DNA of 64,000 nucleotides from Halobacteriovoraceae bacterium. GTDB taxonomy: Bacteria > Bdellovibrionota > Bacteriovoracia > Bacteriovoracales > Bacteriovoracaceae. This document shows positions 15,627 through 22,894 of this stretch, piece after piece. The stretch covers positions 1-64,000 of the forward strand of contig JACKAK010000006.1 of the NCBI GenBank assembly GCA_020635115.1. The letters run 5' to 3'. Every line of letters begins with the position of its first letter. The first letter of the stretch is position 1. Both the position numbers and the translations under genes were made by a program. Below the pieces are notes generated by a model, which was given only the letters and a program-made list of their open reading frames with translations, was not told the origin of the DNA and made no database searches.

Positions 15627-15927
15627 CTTTTTGACGTAAAAATTTCTCCCGAGAACGCTCTATTTTTTTAATATCTTTACTCTTTTTAAAATCCCCATTA
15701 GGAAATAACAAGTCTTGCGGATGTGACCCAAGGGCCGCTGCAATTTTTGAGGCCGACTTTACCGTTAATTCAACACGGTCATTTTCAATGGCACTAAGAT
15801 TATTCATTTTAATACCTGTTAGTTTTTCAAGGTCTTTTAAAGTCATGCCAAAACATTTTCTATAGGCCCTAACGATTTCACCTGACGTTGAATCTTCTGG
15901 CACAAGCAGATCTAAAATATCTTTCAT
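15616..15927 (-). CDS. XRE-family antitoxin (HigA/RelB-type partner)
   Basis: This 103-residue protein has a central helix-turn-helix of the Cro/C1 type (FGMTLKDLEKLTGIKMNNLSAIENDR), then a helix with SASKIAAALG and a basic tail. AAGGAG sits just before its ATG. It follows a toxin-like gene after three bases, in toxin-first order as in higBA modules. It should neutralise the toxin and repress their shared promoter upstream of 16236. The assignment as antitoxin rests on the domain and the pairing. Confidence 0.82.
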   Translation of the reverse strand: MKDILDLLVPEDSTSGEIVRAYRKCFGMTLKDLEKLTGIKMNNLSAIENDRVELTVKSASKIAAALGSHPQDLLFPNGDFKKSKDIKKIERSREKFLRQKDAI

Positions 15928-15930
15928 TTT

Positions 15931-16236
15931 TTACTCCTTCCCATAATTATGGTCTGGGGTGATTCTCACAACTTCTACAATGATCTCATCATCGATAATT
16001 CTATAGATAATCCTGCCACTGCTACTAAAACAAGAAGACCTATACCCTTTCCACTGCTTGTCCAGTTTATGGTCATCATAGACAGGAATTTCTCTAATTT
16101 TTTCTGGCCCAAACTGTTCAATACGATTTCTCCAAACCTTAATTATCTTAATGTCTTCAATGGTGATATTCCCTCTTTTGAAGTCATTTTTGAGCTTATT
16201 TTCCACGTCCTTTGTAAATCGTACTTTCCATGACAT
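15931..16236 (-). CDS. RelE/YafQ/HigB-type toxin (mRNA interferase)
   Basis: The start at 16236 (MSWKVRFTKDVENKL...) is favoured by GAAGGACAAGGA just upstream; the frame opens earlier at 16269. The 101-residue product shows the RelE fold pattern: a first strand and helix, FGPEKIREIPVYDDHKLDKQ, WKGYRSSCFSSSGRIIYRI and the ending VEVVRITPDHNYGKE with a His/Tyr pair. Members of this superfamily cleave mRNA on the ribosome. It is first in a two-gene operon with the XRE antitoxin. A copy of a ~100-bp repeat lies about 110 bases upstream. Confidence 0.8.
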   Translation of the reverse strand: MSWKVRFTKDVENKLKNDFKRGNITIEDIKIIKVWRNRIEQFGPEKIREIPVYDDHKLDKQWKGYRSSCFSSSGRIIYRIIDDEIIVEVVRITPDHNYGKE

Positions 16237-16348
16237 TCCTTGTCCTTCATTAAGGTTATAATAAACCATAAGTTATTATATATTATAACTTATAATTAAA
16301 TATAACTCAACACGTATATATTATGCAAATTGCTGAAAAGAGACGATA

Positions 16349-16450
16349 TTTCACCTATACCAAGACTAGGACATGCCTCGAATGTGGCCATTTCAGCTAA
16401 ATATGAGGTCCATTTTTTGATTCGCTTTTAGAATCTTGTAGAAATAACAC
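16349..16450. repeat. Dispersed ~100-bp repeat, copy 1
   Basis: This block, TTTCACCTATACC... through GAATCTTGTAGAAATAACAC, matches 18065-18166 at roughly nine in ten positions, in the same orientation. The longest exact shared run is about 38 bases, centred on the segment beginning TGGCCATTTCAGC. It lies directly after the stop codon of the minus-strand gene at 16452 and upstream of the HigB-type toxin operon. It contains no ORF. It could be a mobile cassette boundary or a transcribed regulatory element. Confidence 0.8.
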
Positions 16451-16451
16451 T

Positions 16452-16805
16452 TTAATACTTTGACAACAACTCTGTAGACAGTACAAATACATTAATAGCC
16501 TCACAATATCTTTTTTCAGCGAAGAGAATTTGGGAAAAGAGAAATAGTTGGCCTATGTAACATTTTGCAGAAGTCGCACTTTTTTCTGAATATTCTAGTG
16601 CTCTCTGGATTGCCACATTGGCAAAATAGTATTCTTCGAGTGACAAAAATAGTTCTGCCATTTCTTCTAATATATTTGATTTCTGTTCTAATGAAATATC
16701 ATCGAGAATCTTATTTTCAAGACATCTGAGTTTCTTGCGTGCAAATGACTCAGAAGAATAAATTTTCTTCTTCCCGCACTTCATAAAAGAGTGTATTGAT
16801 TTCAT
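16452..16805 (-). CDS. Small helical (TPR-like) protein, unknown function
   Basis: The 117-residue product is almost entirely helical, with repeat-like spacing: LEEMAELFLSLEEYYFANVAIQRALEYSEK followed by FLFSQILFAEKRYCEAINVFVLSTELL. The aromatic and Ala/Leu pattern resembles two to three tetratricopeptide-type helical hairpins. The N-terminal MKSIHSFMKCGKKKIYSS is basic. Its stop codon touches repeat copy 1. No partner gene is adjacent. Confidence 0.5.
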   Translation of the reverse strand: MKSIHSFMKCGKKKIYSSESFARKKLRCLENKILDDISLEQKSNILEEMAELFLSLEEYYFANVAIQRALEYSEKSATSAKCYIGQLFLFSQILFAEKRYCEAINVFVLSTELLSKY

Positions 16806-16931
16806 AGCACTATTATAAGGTGTTTTTGTCCATTTTTCTAACTTCCTGGTGTTAGATTTGAACTCATTTCAATAGTGATATTTTGCAAATACCTAGTGGC
16901 AATTTTTTGTGTTTTCTGACAAAAAGAGTGA

Positions 16932-17105
16932 ATGAGAAACAAAATAATTACTGATTATATCAAACACTTCGAAGTTCCTATAGAGCGGCAATACACTTTC
17001 TGTGATGAATGTCGTGTACGGTTTCACTTTTCTATGGGAGATATTATTGGAGAAAATATATACTGTTCAAAATGTTTAGATTTCATGTTTAAATTTAAAA
17101 GATAG
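16932..17105 (+). CDS. 57-aa zinc-ribbon-like microprotein
   Basis: This ORF is short. ATG at 16932 opens a 57-codon frame ending at 17105, with two CxxC pairs: YTFCDECRVRFHF and NIYCSKCLDF, 18 residues apart, the spacing of a zinc ribbon. A weak ribosome site (AGAGTG) precedes it. It is the only plus-strand gene in this small-gene region and lies between the TPR-like gene and the second toxin-antitoxin module. Function is unknown; single zinc ribbons of this size are often regulators or adaptors. Confidence 0.5.
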   Translation: MRNKIITDYIKHFEVPIERQYTFCDECRVRFHFSMGDIIGENIYCSKCLDFMFKFKR

Positions 17106-17215
17106 GAAATAGAAATATTCATACTAAAAAAGTGAACACGCCCTCGCTGAACAACTCCAAGAAGGCCATGCCATTTTACAGTAACGCTGTATAACTGTTT
17201 TTGTCTTGTGACTTT

Positions 17216-17635
17216 TTAGGCCGATTGCGAGTGTTGCTTTGAGATGAAAATCCCTTTTAAGCGATTACTTGGAAGTATTTCCAGAATCTTTTCAAGTGTT
17301 TCAATTCCGGTATTCGCCATGGCCTTTTCAATGCTCTTGTATGTGCTTAATCCAATACCAAGAATTTCTGCAAATTCTTCTTGTGAATTTCCGGCCTTCG
17401 AGCGCTCAAGAACTAATGTAATTGCAAGTTTCTCTTTAAGAGAAAGTTTGAGATGATTCATCATGTAATTATAATTTTGATAAGCTCCATCAACTTCATA
17501 TCCAATAATATCATCTGTACCTTTTTGAACAAATGCTAATATATCCTCATTTTCTGTTTCTCTTCCTCTGTTAGGGACACCAGTTTTAAAGTAAAAATAA
17601 AGTAAGTTTGTCTTTGAGTTAAAATCTATCTTCAT
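17216..17635 (-). CDS. Antitoxin: DUF2283-like N-terminus fused to an XRE-type helix-turn-helix
   Basis: Residues 1-55 (MKIDFNSKTNLLYFYF..., GTDDIIGYEVDGA) resemble DUF2283 proteins, which are often encoded next to DUF4258 toxins. Residues ~60-130 form a helix-turn-helix (LKEKLAITLVLERSKAGNSQ, then EFAEILGIGLSTYKSIEK). The gene overlaps its upstream partner by four bases (ATGA). I read it as antitoxin plus DNA-binding autorepressor in one chain. The fusion of these parts is unusual among those I know. Assignments are by motif, not by search. Confidence 0.65.
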   Translation of the reverse strand: MKIDFNSKTNLLYFYFKTGVPNRGRETENEDILAFVQKGTDDIIGYEVDGAYQNYNYMMNHLKLSLKEKLAITLVLERSKAGNSQEEFAEILGIGLSTYKSIEKAMANTGIETLEKILEILPSNRLKGIFISKQHSQSA

Positions 17636-17979
17636 AGTTTACCTCTTTTTTTAATGGGTGATTTGTAAAGCGTCTCACCTTTTTTTAATTTCTCTGTTTC
17701 ATAAGCTGTTACCATGTTTCCTTCTCCAGGAGCTAATACTTCGACTACTACGCAGAAAAATACTCTAACTCCAAATTCATCAAAGTACTCAAAGGAGTAA
17801 AACAAGCACGCCTTACTACTATGCCTACTTGCACGCACCTCTAGGGGTTTCTGAAGTGCCTGCTCAATCTTTTCTGCAGTCACTTCTGGATGCCCTTCAA
17901 GGGCATGTTTTAAAGCTTGCACAGATACACGAACAGATAGCCCGCCAGGTGTCTTGAATCTTCCTATGATTTCGTCCAT
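17632..17979 (-). CDS. DUF4258-like putative toxin
   Basis: The start at 17979 (MDEIIGRFKTPGGLSVRVS) is an ATG; a GTG five codons upstream is possible. The ~115-residue product has the pattern of small RNase-like toxins: VSVQALKHALEGHPEVTAEKIEQ (helix with a His), then ASRHSSKACLFYSFEYF and FFCVVVEV strands, and a final GEGNMVTAYETEKLKKGE. That ending is like the DUF4258/RelE-like group, whose last strand carries the active-site residues. It precedes and overlaps the DUF2283/HTH gene. Repeat copy 2 lies about 85 bases upstream. Confidence 0.62.
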   Translation of the reverse strand: MDEIIGRFKTPGGLSVRVSVQALKHALEGHPEVTAEKIEQALQKPLEVRASRHSSKACLFYSFEYFDEFGVRVFFCVVVEVLAPGEGNMVTAYETEKLKKGETLYKSPIKKRGKL

Positions 17980-18064
17980 ACTGCACAGTACCACATACTT
18001 TAACTATAGTCAATATATTAACCATCTCTTATATTTAGACTAAAAACCCGTCAATAGTTGATTT

Positions 18065-18166
18065 TTTCGCCTATACAAGGACTAGGGTAGGCCTCGAAAA
18101 TGGCCATTTCAGCTAAATATGAGGTCCATTTTTTGGATCGTTTTTAGAATCTTGTAGAGATAACAC
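18065..18166. repeat. Dispersed ~100-bp repeat, copy 2
   Basis: This is the second copy of the block at 16349-16450, in the same orientation. Differences are mainly single-base (e.g. CCTCGAAAATGG versus CCTCGAATGTGG). As in copy 1, it lies downstream of a small minus-strand ORF (here the one ending at 18200) and upstream of a toxin-antitoxin operon. That placement argues that repeat plus module moved or duplicated as a unit. Confidence 0.8.
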
Positions 18167-18199
18167 CTGTTTTAAAGAGTTAGTCCTTATTCTTTTTGA

Positions 18200-18610
18200 T
18201 TATTCGTCATCATCATAACAGGATATCAAAAAGGGAATATTTAAATTACCAATTCTTTTTATCAAATCAGGACTAAAATCAAAATTACATTGATCTTTCC
18301 AGAAGATACTTAAGCGTAACTCAATATCTGTTCCACCAGCATTTTTAAAACTATCCATATTGTTTTCAATTAAATCTAGAAATGAAGAAGGAATAAGTTC
18401 ATCACCATCTTTCTCTTTAACAGGAAACTTCTTTTCTATATACAAACTCGCACCACCATAGGGAATCGGTTTCCCTTTGTATCTTCCTCTTTTTCCAATA
18501 TCACCGACTTCATTTTTGTTATCAAATTTAAGATCTTCTGACTCTTTAATTTTAGAGGGAGAAAAGCTATCACCATATATACTTAATGAAATCTGGGTTA
18601 AAATTAACAC
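18200..18610 (-). CDS. Small hypothetical protein, possibly secreted
   Basis: A GTG start at 18610 with GGAG seven bases upstream gives a 136-residue product. Its N-terminus (MLILTQISLSIYG) could be a short signal or membrane segment. The body contains RGRYKGKPIPYGGASLYIEK and ends with IPFLISCYDDDE. It includes two cysteines and an acidic tail. I recognise no family. A 64-base gap separates it from the secreted protein gene upstream (18675), so the two may be co-transcribed. Confidence 0.5.
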   Translation of the reverse strand: MLILTQISLSIYGDSFSPSKIKESEDLKFDNKNEVGDIGKRGRYKGKPIPYGGASLYIEKKFPVKEKDGDELIPSSFLDLIENNMDSFKNAGGTDIELRLSIFWKDQCNFDFSPDLIKRIGNLNIPFLISCYDDDE

Positions 18611-18674
18611 TTTGTTCTCCTAATTACTTTTGTATGAATCGATAGGAATATCTGTTTCAAATTGTTTGTTTGAC

Positions 18675-19118
18675 TTAGGATCTTTTAGATGTATTTTCTG
18701 AAGTGTAATAGACAAAATGTGGTAAAACATTATCACTTGGTTTTACCATTGCATCTGAATTTGTGAGTCTGTGGATGAAGTTTGTCTTATCAACGTCATT
18801 ATTACCCATGACAAATATCTTGAGACCCTCAAGCTCCATCGAATCTAGAAGATCCTCCAGTTCCTGGAATTGAGAACTTTCCTTTTTTCTATTGAAATTC
18901 TTGTTTTGACTAGCGAGTCTCATCATTTCCAATCTCAACACTTCAAACTCATTGAGATCAAGATGTTGCTTTTCATTGTTTCTTGAAACAATTGATTTAT
19001 AAAGTATTAACTTTGTATCCTTTTCGACAAAATTTTCTTCACAGGCCCTTGGCAGTTTTGCTGCAATTACAGGTGTAGATACTTTGAAAAACAATACAAA
19101 AAGAATGAAATACTTCAT
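18675..19118 (-). CDS. Small secreted protein, unknown function
   Basis: The ATG at 19118 is preceded by TTTGGAGA and gives a clear signal peptide (MKYFILFVLFFKVSTPVIAA, cleavage near IAA/KLPRACEEN). The mature ~127 residues are hydrophilic and helical, with HLDLNEFEVLRLEMMRLASQ and ELEDLLDSMELEGLKIFVMG. One cysteine lies close to the cleavage site. No family is recognised. It is probably in an operon with the downstream 18200-18610 gene. Confidence 0.6.
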   Translation of the reverse strand: MKYFILFVLFFKVSTPVIAAKLPRACEENFVEKDTKLILYKSIVSRNNEKQHLDLNEFEVLRLEMMRLASQNKNFNRKKESSQFQELEDLLDSMELEGLKIFVMGNNDVDKTNFIHRLTNSDAMVKPSDNVLPHFVYYTSENTSKRS

Positions 19119-19883
19119 TAAAAATCTCCAAAAAAATAAGACCAAAAACCCTGTCTAAGGGTCAAATGACTTACCCTTTTAAAAGTTAATATTTTTAAAC
19201 AATATCTATTAACCATAAATAACTCACTGGATCAAGCAAGACCACTTAGACATGTTCATTTTTACATGAATGTAAAAAATCAATTCAAAATCAAGTAATT
19301 GAATATGTTTTGACAACATTACTTCTCCCTATTCTATGGGTAAATTAGGATCTGGCCCACATAGTCTCCTTGTGATAGGAAGCCCTATGCGGGTCGCAAG
19401 TCTTATATTGTGTTATTCGCGTGAGGGTGGAGAGAAACTTGGTGGTGACTTCCATCCTCACTTTTTTTTGAAACCTAAAAATAATCCCAAGCTTTTTCAA
19501 GACTTCGCTTGAAATTTCAGTGAAATTTAATTTCAAAGAAATTTCAGGTGGCTTGGAAAAATCTATTTTTAGGTGGTTAGAAATTTCAACTGAAATTTTC
19601 GCAATGACACCTATATTACAGATTTGATATAAGTAAGCGACATTCTCCGCAACTATCTCTCAAATTTTACATACCCTCTTCTGTAAGTTTCCAAAATTAG
19701 GAGGAAAAAACGTGACTTTGGATTTTAGGTCGTGGAACCTTGTGGAGTTAATCTCTTACGTACTGATAAAAATTCAAAGATTTTTATAGGAAAACATCGA
19801 AGTTCCAACACGGAAGGTAGATTAATCAATAATAGTATCTCGATCACTGTTCATCACATGTGACATCCTATAAAATCTATTAT
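19119..19883. other. Non-coding, structured mobile-island segment
   Basis: No convincing gene lies in these ~765 bases. From 19335 to 19460 there is an unusually GC-rich patch (GGCCCACATAGTC..., CCCTATGCGGGTCGCAAG). From about 19505 to 19605 the element GAAATTTCA or a close variant recurs about five times within a larger imperfect inverted arrangement. At 19712-19789 a 25-codon ORF starts with GTG behind a perfect AGGAGG. The stretch precedes the oriT-like region, so it may belong to a plasmid or conjugative element backbone. Confidence 0.4.
19712..19789 (+). CDS. 25-codon ORF with a strong ribosome binding site
   Basis: AGGAGG lies seven bases before a GTG at 19712. The frame reads MTLDFRSWNLVELISYVLIK and ends IQRFL, stop at 19787-19789. 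It is either a leader peptide or, more likely, the first codons of a gene whose remainder was lost, since the following DNA is a fragment of another gene. The ribosome site is the only solid evidence. Confidence 0.3.
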   Translation: MTLDFRSWNLVELISYVLIKIQRFL

Positions 19884-20003
19884 TTATGTTCGCTTTTTTG
19901 AGGTAGAAAATTTGATCCATTATTTTTTCTTACGGCCTTTCAAACAAGATATAAGCTTATAAACTATGTACCCAATACCAATAATAATACCGAAGCAGGC
20001 CAC
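19884..20003 (-). pseudogene. 3' fragment of a third immunity-like membrane protein gene
   Basis: Minus-strand translation ending at 19920 gives ACFGIIIGIGYIVYKLISCL then KGRKKK and a stop. It is nearly the same as the C-terminus of copy B (CVGIIIGIGYLTYKLISRF). The DNA match to 13728-13848 includes about 35 bases beyond the stop codon, so the homology is at DNA level and recent. The rest of the gene and any LysM partner are absent. The adjacent hairpin begins at 20005. Confidence 0.85.
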
Positions 20004-20004
20004 A

Positions 20005-20025
20005 CCCCACCCCCTCGTGGTGGGG
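20005..20025. terminator. GC-rich hairpin (terminator or oriT-associated)
   Basis: CCCCACC (20005-20011) pairs perfectly with GGTGGGG (20019-20025) around a 7-base loop, followed by CTGCTTTTCT. In this AT-rich setting it is a strong structure. It could be a rho-independent terminator reading rightward. Because mobilisation genes start 180 bases downstream, it could also be part of an origin of transfer. Confidence 0.6.
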
Positions 20026-20099
20026 CTGCTTTTCTAGAAAATCGTATGGCATTTTGCCGTACAAATATCTTGAAAGCTAATAATAGTAGTCCTTTGAGA

Positions 20100-20206
20100 G
20101 ATTATAGAACGTATATACGCAAAAACGCCCACCGTATAGAAAAACGCTATACAAAACCCATATAAACCCAATGATTTCAAAGAGTCCGACAGCACAGGAG
20201 ATTTAC
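20100..20206 (+). promoter_or_regulatory. Putative oriT / promoter region of the mobilisation genes
   Basis: Directly upstream of a relaxosome-type gene lie the perfect palindrome CGTATATACG (near 20110) and the inverted repeat GTATAG...CTATAC separated by seven bases (near 20134-20152). Adjacent repeats next to relaxosome genes are typical of origins of transfer. A nick site cannot be assigned. The same repeats could be operator sites for the ribbon-helix-helix-like protein. Confidence 0.4.
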
Positions 20207-20665
20207 ATGAAAAAGACGCAGATAAACATTAAGTTAACAGACGAAGAAAAAGAAATTTTAGAAGAAAATGCAAAAAAAAATAATCAGTCTCTTACACAAT
20301 TTATAATCGATTCCGGTTTAAAAAATGGAAAAGAGGTAGCTCTTTTAGAACATATTTCAAAAATTTTTGAAACACAAAATGAAATATTAAATTCAATTTC
20401 AGAACTAAAAACTGAGCAAAAAGAGCAAAGAAAACTTTCATTAGAGATTCAAAATGATCAAAAAAAGCTGCTAGAAATGAGCGACTTTTTTCCTAAATAT
20501 GTTTTTTCTAACAATTTTATTCTAAGCAAAATGTTTCGATTTTTGATTGAAAAATATGATCCAAATTCCGAGGGATACAGAAAATACATTCCCAAAGACG
20601 AGCACAAAAAGTATGTGGATGAAACATACAACCTGATGCACAAAGAAGATCAAGGACTACAGTAA
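20207..20665 (+). CDS. Relaxosome accessory / MobC-like protein
   Basis: The start at 20207 (MKKTQINIKLTDEEKEILEEN) follows AGGAGA; the frame opens at 20171. The N-terminus is the ribbon-helix-helix pattern of plasmid mobilisation proteins (a beta strand with alternating polar residues, then DEEKEILEENAKKNNQSLTQFI). The middle is a coiled coil (EISELKTEQKEQRKLSLEI) and the C-terminus is positively charged. The next gene, a coupling protein, starts at the overlapping TAATG. It probably binds oriT DNA and helps recruit a relaxase, which is not in the window. Confidence 0.65.
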   Translation: MKKTQINIKLTDEEKEILEENAKKNNQSLTQFIIDSGLKNGKEVALLEHISKIFETQNEILNSISELKTEQKEQRKLSLEIQNDQKKLLEMSDFFPKYVFSNNFILSKMFRFLIEKYDPNSEGYRKYIPKDEHKKYVDETYNLMHKEDQGLQ

Positions 20666-21549
20666 TGAGTAACTCAAACGCAAAGGCCTTCAAGGCATTT
20701 GAAACATTTTGGACTGACTTAAGAATGAAAATCAAAATGATCAGCTATCTTGCAGTTGTAATTGGTGTACTGCAAATTATGACTAACCTGATTCATTTTA
20801 TTGGAATGGACGATCATATTGAAAATGCTAAGTCCATCTATCTAAAATGCCATATCGCAAAAATTATCGATACTATCCCCTACTTAAACGAAGAAAAGCA
20901 CTTTGAAATTGGAAATTATTCCTTAACAGCAGGACAATTTTCTCATGCCTATAGAAAACTTTACGGCCACTACAATCTGGAGGTTTTGAAATTTTTCGTG
21001 AAGTCTTTTCTAATTTGGCTCATATTGCCATTTATCCTTTTTGTATTCAAAAGAAAATCTGCTAAGCAGATGGCCGACGTTCATCTTGGAGGAACCGAAG
21101 TCATCAGTGAGAAAAAGTTTTCCAAAAAAATTAAGAAATCAAAGCAAAATATTTCTCTTAACAAGCTAATAAGCATTCCATTTGAATGCGAAAACCGACA
21201 CTTTTTTGTCATTGGAAAGCAAGGAGCTGGTAAGTCTCAGGTTTTCTCGAGAGCGATTGATAAAATAATTGAGCGAAAAGAAAAATCTATCATTTATGAC
21301 TTTAAGGGTGATTATATTGCAAAGTTTTATAATCCAGAAACAGATTTGATATTTAATCGGCATTCAAAATTCTCCGTTTTAATACGAGGGTGGGAGGTCG
21401 TTAAGAAAACTTGCTTGTTTTCACATTTTTCGGCCATTATTGTGTATTCATTAAGTGATTCACTAATTTCTGAAAGTAATTGCAATTATTGCCTCTTAGA
21501 AATATCATGTGATTTCACATCACCACCCTCTTTCTGCCAATTATATTAA
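20665..21549 (+). pseudogene. Type IV coupling protein (TraD/TraG/VirD4-like), truncated
   Basis: Two N-terminal membrane helices (around residues 25-45 and 110-130) are followed by the DNA-translocase domain. It has Walker A GKQGAGKSQVFSR near residue 185 and the family-typical YDFKGDYIAKFYNPETDLIFN just after. True homology appears to stop at about 21360; the remaining ~60 codons (SKFSVLIRGWEVV...) look unrelated. Walker B, the arginine finger and the C-terminal half (about 300 residues) are missing. The protein cannot pump DNA. The gene marks a broken conjugative or mobilisable element whose right part was deleted. Confidence 0.8.
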
Positions 21550-21697
21550 CCAACAGCGTTTACAACTATCGCAGGGAGAGGGTACTTTAGTACTTCTCAC
21601 CGGAATTTTCTAACCACCTGATTTAATAGGCAATAAAGCTAATTCTCACCTAAAACCTGACCGATTGATTATTTGAATCGAAAAAGGATTTTAAAAT
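21550..21697. other. Junction DNA before IS3, no gene seen
   Basis: A short stretch lies between the broken coupling-protein gene and the IS3 left end. On the minus strand, 21370-21548 has a fragmentary frame with one internal stop (LLSEISESLNEYTIMAEKC...), which may be a gene remnant. CTAACCACCTG near 21610 is the reverse complement of AGGTGGTTAG near 19568. I can assign nothing with confidence. Confidence 0.3.
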
Positions 21698-21773
21698 TGA
21701 CCATAAACCCAAAATTTAGTCCATTCTCAGAGTGAGTCTCACTGTGTTAAAAATAAAACAAGGAGACAATAAA

Positions 21774-22040
21774 ATGAAAGGCAAAAAATTTTCAGAAGAA
21801 GTGATTTTCAAAATTTTAAAGGAATATGAATCGGGAATTCCAGCAAAAGAACTTGGACGCAAATATGGAATGGCCGAGCAAACAGTTCATAAATGGAAAA
21901 AAAAATATCACGGGATGCAGGTATCTGATGCTAAAAAACTAAGAAGTCTTGAAGAGGAGAATCGACGTTTAAAACGACTCGTTGCTGATTTAAGTTTAGA
22001 TAACCAAATGCTCAAGGAAGTTGCCAAGGGAAACTTTTGA
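21774..22040 (+). CDS. IS3 OrfA (transposase helix-turn-helix subunit)
   Basis: The ATG at 21774 is preceded by AAGGAG; the frame is open to 21732. The 88-residue protein has an HTH of the IS3 OrfA type (FSEEVIFKILKEYESGIPAK, then ELGRKYGMAEQTVHKWKKK) and a leucine-zipper coiled coil (LRSLEEENRRLKRLVADLSL) ending NQMLKEVAKGNF. It binds the element ends and regulates transposition. Its end overlaps orfB in the -1 frame, as usual for IS3 elements that make OrfAB by programmed frameshift. Confidence 0.93.
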   Translation: MKGKKFSEEVIFKILKEYESGIPAKELGRKYGMAEQTVHKWKKKYHGMQVSDAKKLRSLEEENRRLKRLVADLSLDNQMLKEVAKGNF

Positions 22041-22894
22041 GGCCCAAACAAAAGAAAAATGCAGCTAAAATGCTCATTGATAAGTTTGGGGTCAGTGAGC
22101 GGCATTCGTGCCAAGTTTTAGATTTTAACAGATCAAGTTATCGATATGAATTAACTTTGGTTAAGAATGACCAAATTGTTATTAACAGAATGCAACAAAT
22201 TGTTCATAAACATCGAAGATATGGATATCCACGAGTTCATGTGATTCTAAATCGAGAAGGAATAGTTCGTAATCGCAAGAGAACCCAAAGAATTTATTTT
22301 GAGCAGGGATTTTCTTTAAAATTGAAACGAAAAAAGAAAAAACAATTTTTTCCACGGATAGTAAAACCTTCGGCATCGAAGGGGGGCGAAGTTTGGTCTA
22401 TGGATTTTGTTTCAGACTCACTTGCAAACTCAAGAAAGATTAGAATATTGACAGTTATAGATCATTTCACAAGGTATTCCCCAGGTTTTTATATTAATCA
22501 TTCAATCTCGGGAATAATTGTAACCAAAGAACTTGATCGAATGATAAAAGAACATGGAAAACCAAAAAGAATTCAAGTAGATAATGGGCCAGAATTTACA
22601 TCTAAGGCCATGTTGGAGTGGAGTTACAGGAATAATATTGAAATAGATTTTACTCGTCCAGGAAAACCAACAGATAATGCTTATATTGAAAGTTTTAATG
22701 GTAGCTTTCGAGATGAATGTCTAAATCAAAATTGGTTTTCTACATTGGCAGAAGCACGAGTTGTAATTGAAAGCTGGAGAAAAGAATACAATGAAGAGAG
22801 AATACACAGTTCATTAAATTATTTAACACCTAAAGAATTTGTCAAAAAGGAACGAGAAGATGTACAACACAGACTCAGTGCAACTCATCTTTAG
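22037..22894 (+). CDS. IS3 OrfB (DDE transposase catalytic subunit)
   Basis: This is an integrase-core transposase with all three catalytic acids visible: Asp in VWSMDFVSDSL, Asp in VDNGPEFTS and Glu in AYIESFNGSFRDECL, with the D-35-E spacing of the rve fold. An N-terminal HTH_21 segment (VHKHRRYGYPRVHVIL) precedes it. It begins with a TTG at 22037 overlapping orfA and is probably expressed as an OrfAB fusion. It is intact and about 96% identical by eye to the copy at 24759. Confidence 0.93.
   Translation: MRPKQKKNAAKMLIDKFGVSERHSCQVLDFNRSSYRYELTLVKNDQIVINRMQQIVHKHRRYGYPRVHVILNREGIVRNRKRTQRIYFEQGFSLKLKRKKKKQFFPRIVKPSASKGGEVWSMDFVSDSLANSRKIRILTVIDHFTRYSPGFYINHSISGIIVTKELDRMIKEHGKPKRIQVDNGPEFTSKAMLEWSYRNNIEIDFTRPGKPTDNAYIESFNGSFRDECLNQNWFSTLAEARVVIESWRKEYNEERIHSSLNYLTPKEFVKKEREDVQHRLSATHL

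Noticed and set aside
16349..18166. Repeats considered as integron attC sites with toxin-antitoxin cassettes
   Set aside because: No RYYYAAC/GTTRRRY core sites or imperfect attC-like palindrome could be found, and the tyrosine recombinase lacks an obvious integron-specific insertion. The cassette idea is kept only in a weaker form.
19345..19536. 63-codon minus-strand ORF over the GC-rich patch
   Set aside because: It has no ribosome site and no recognisable domain, and it spans two compositionally different segments. It is more likely non-coding.
20005..20025. GC hairpin taken as proof of an origin of transfer
   Set aside because: The T-rich tail makes a terminator equally likely and no nick-site consensus was recognised, so it is reported only as a hairpin.
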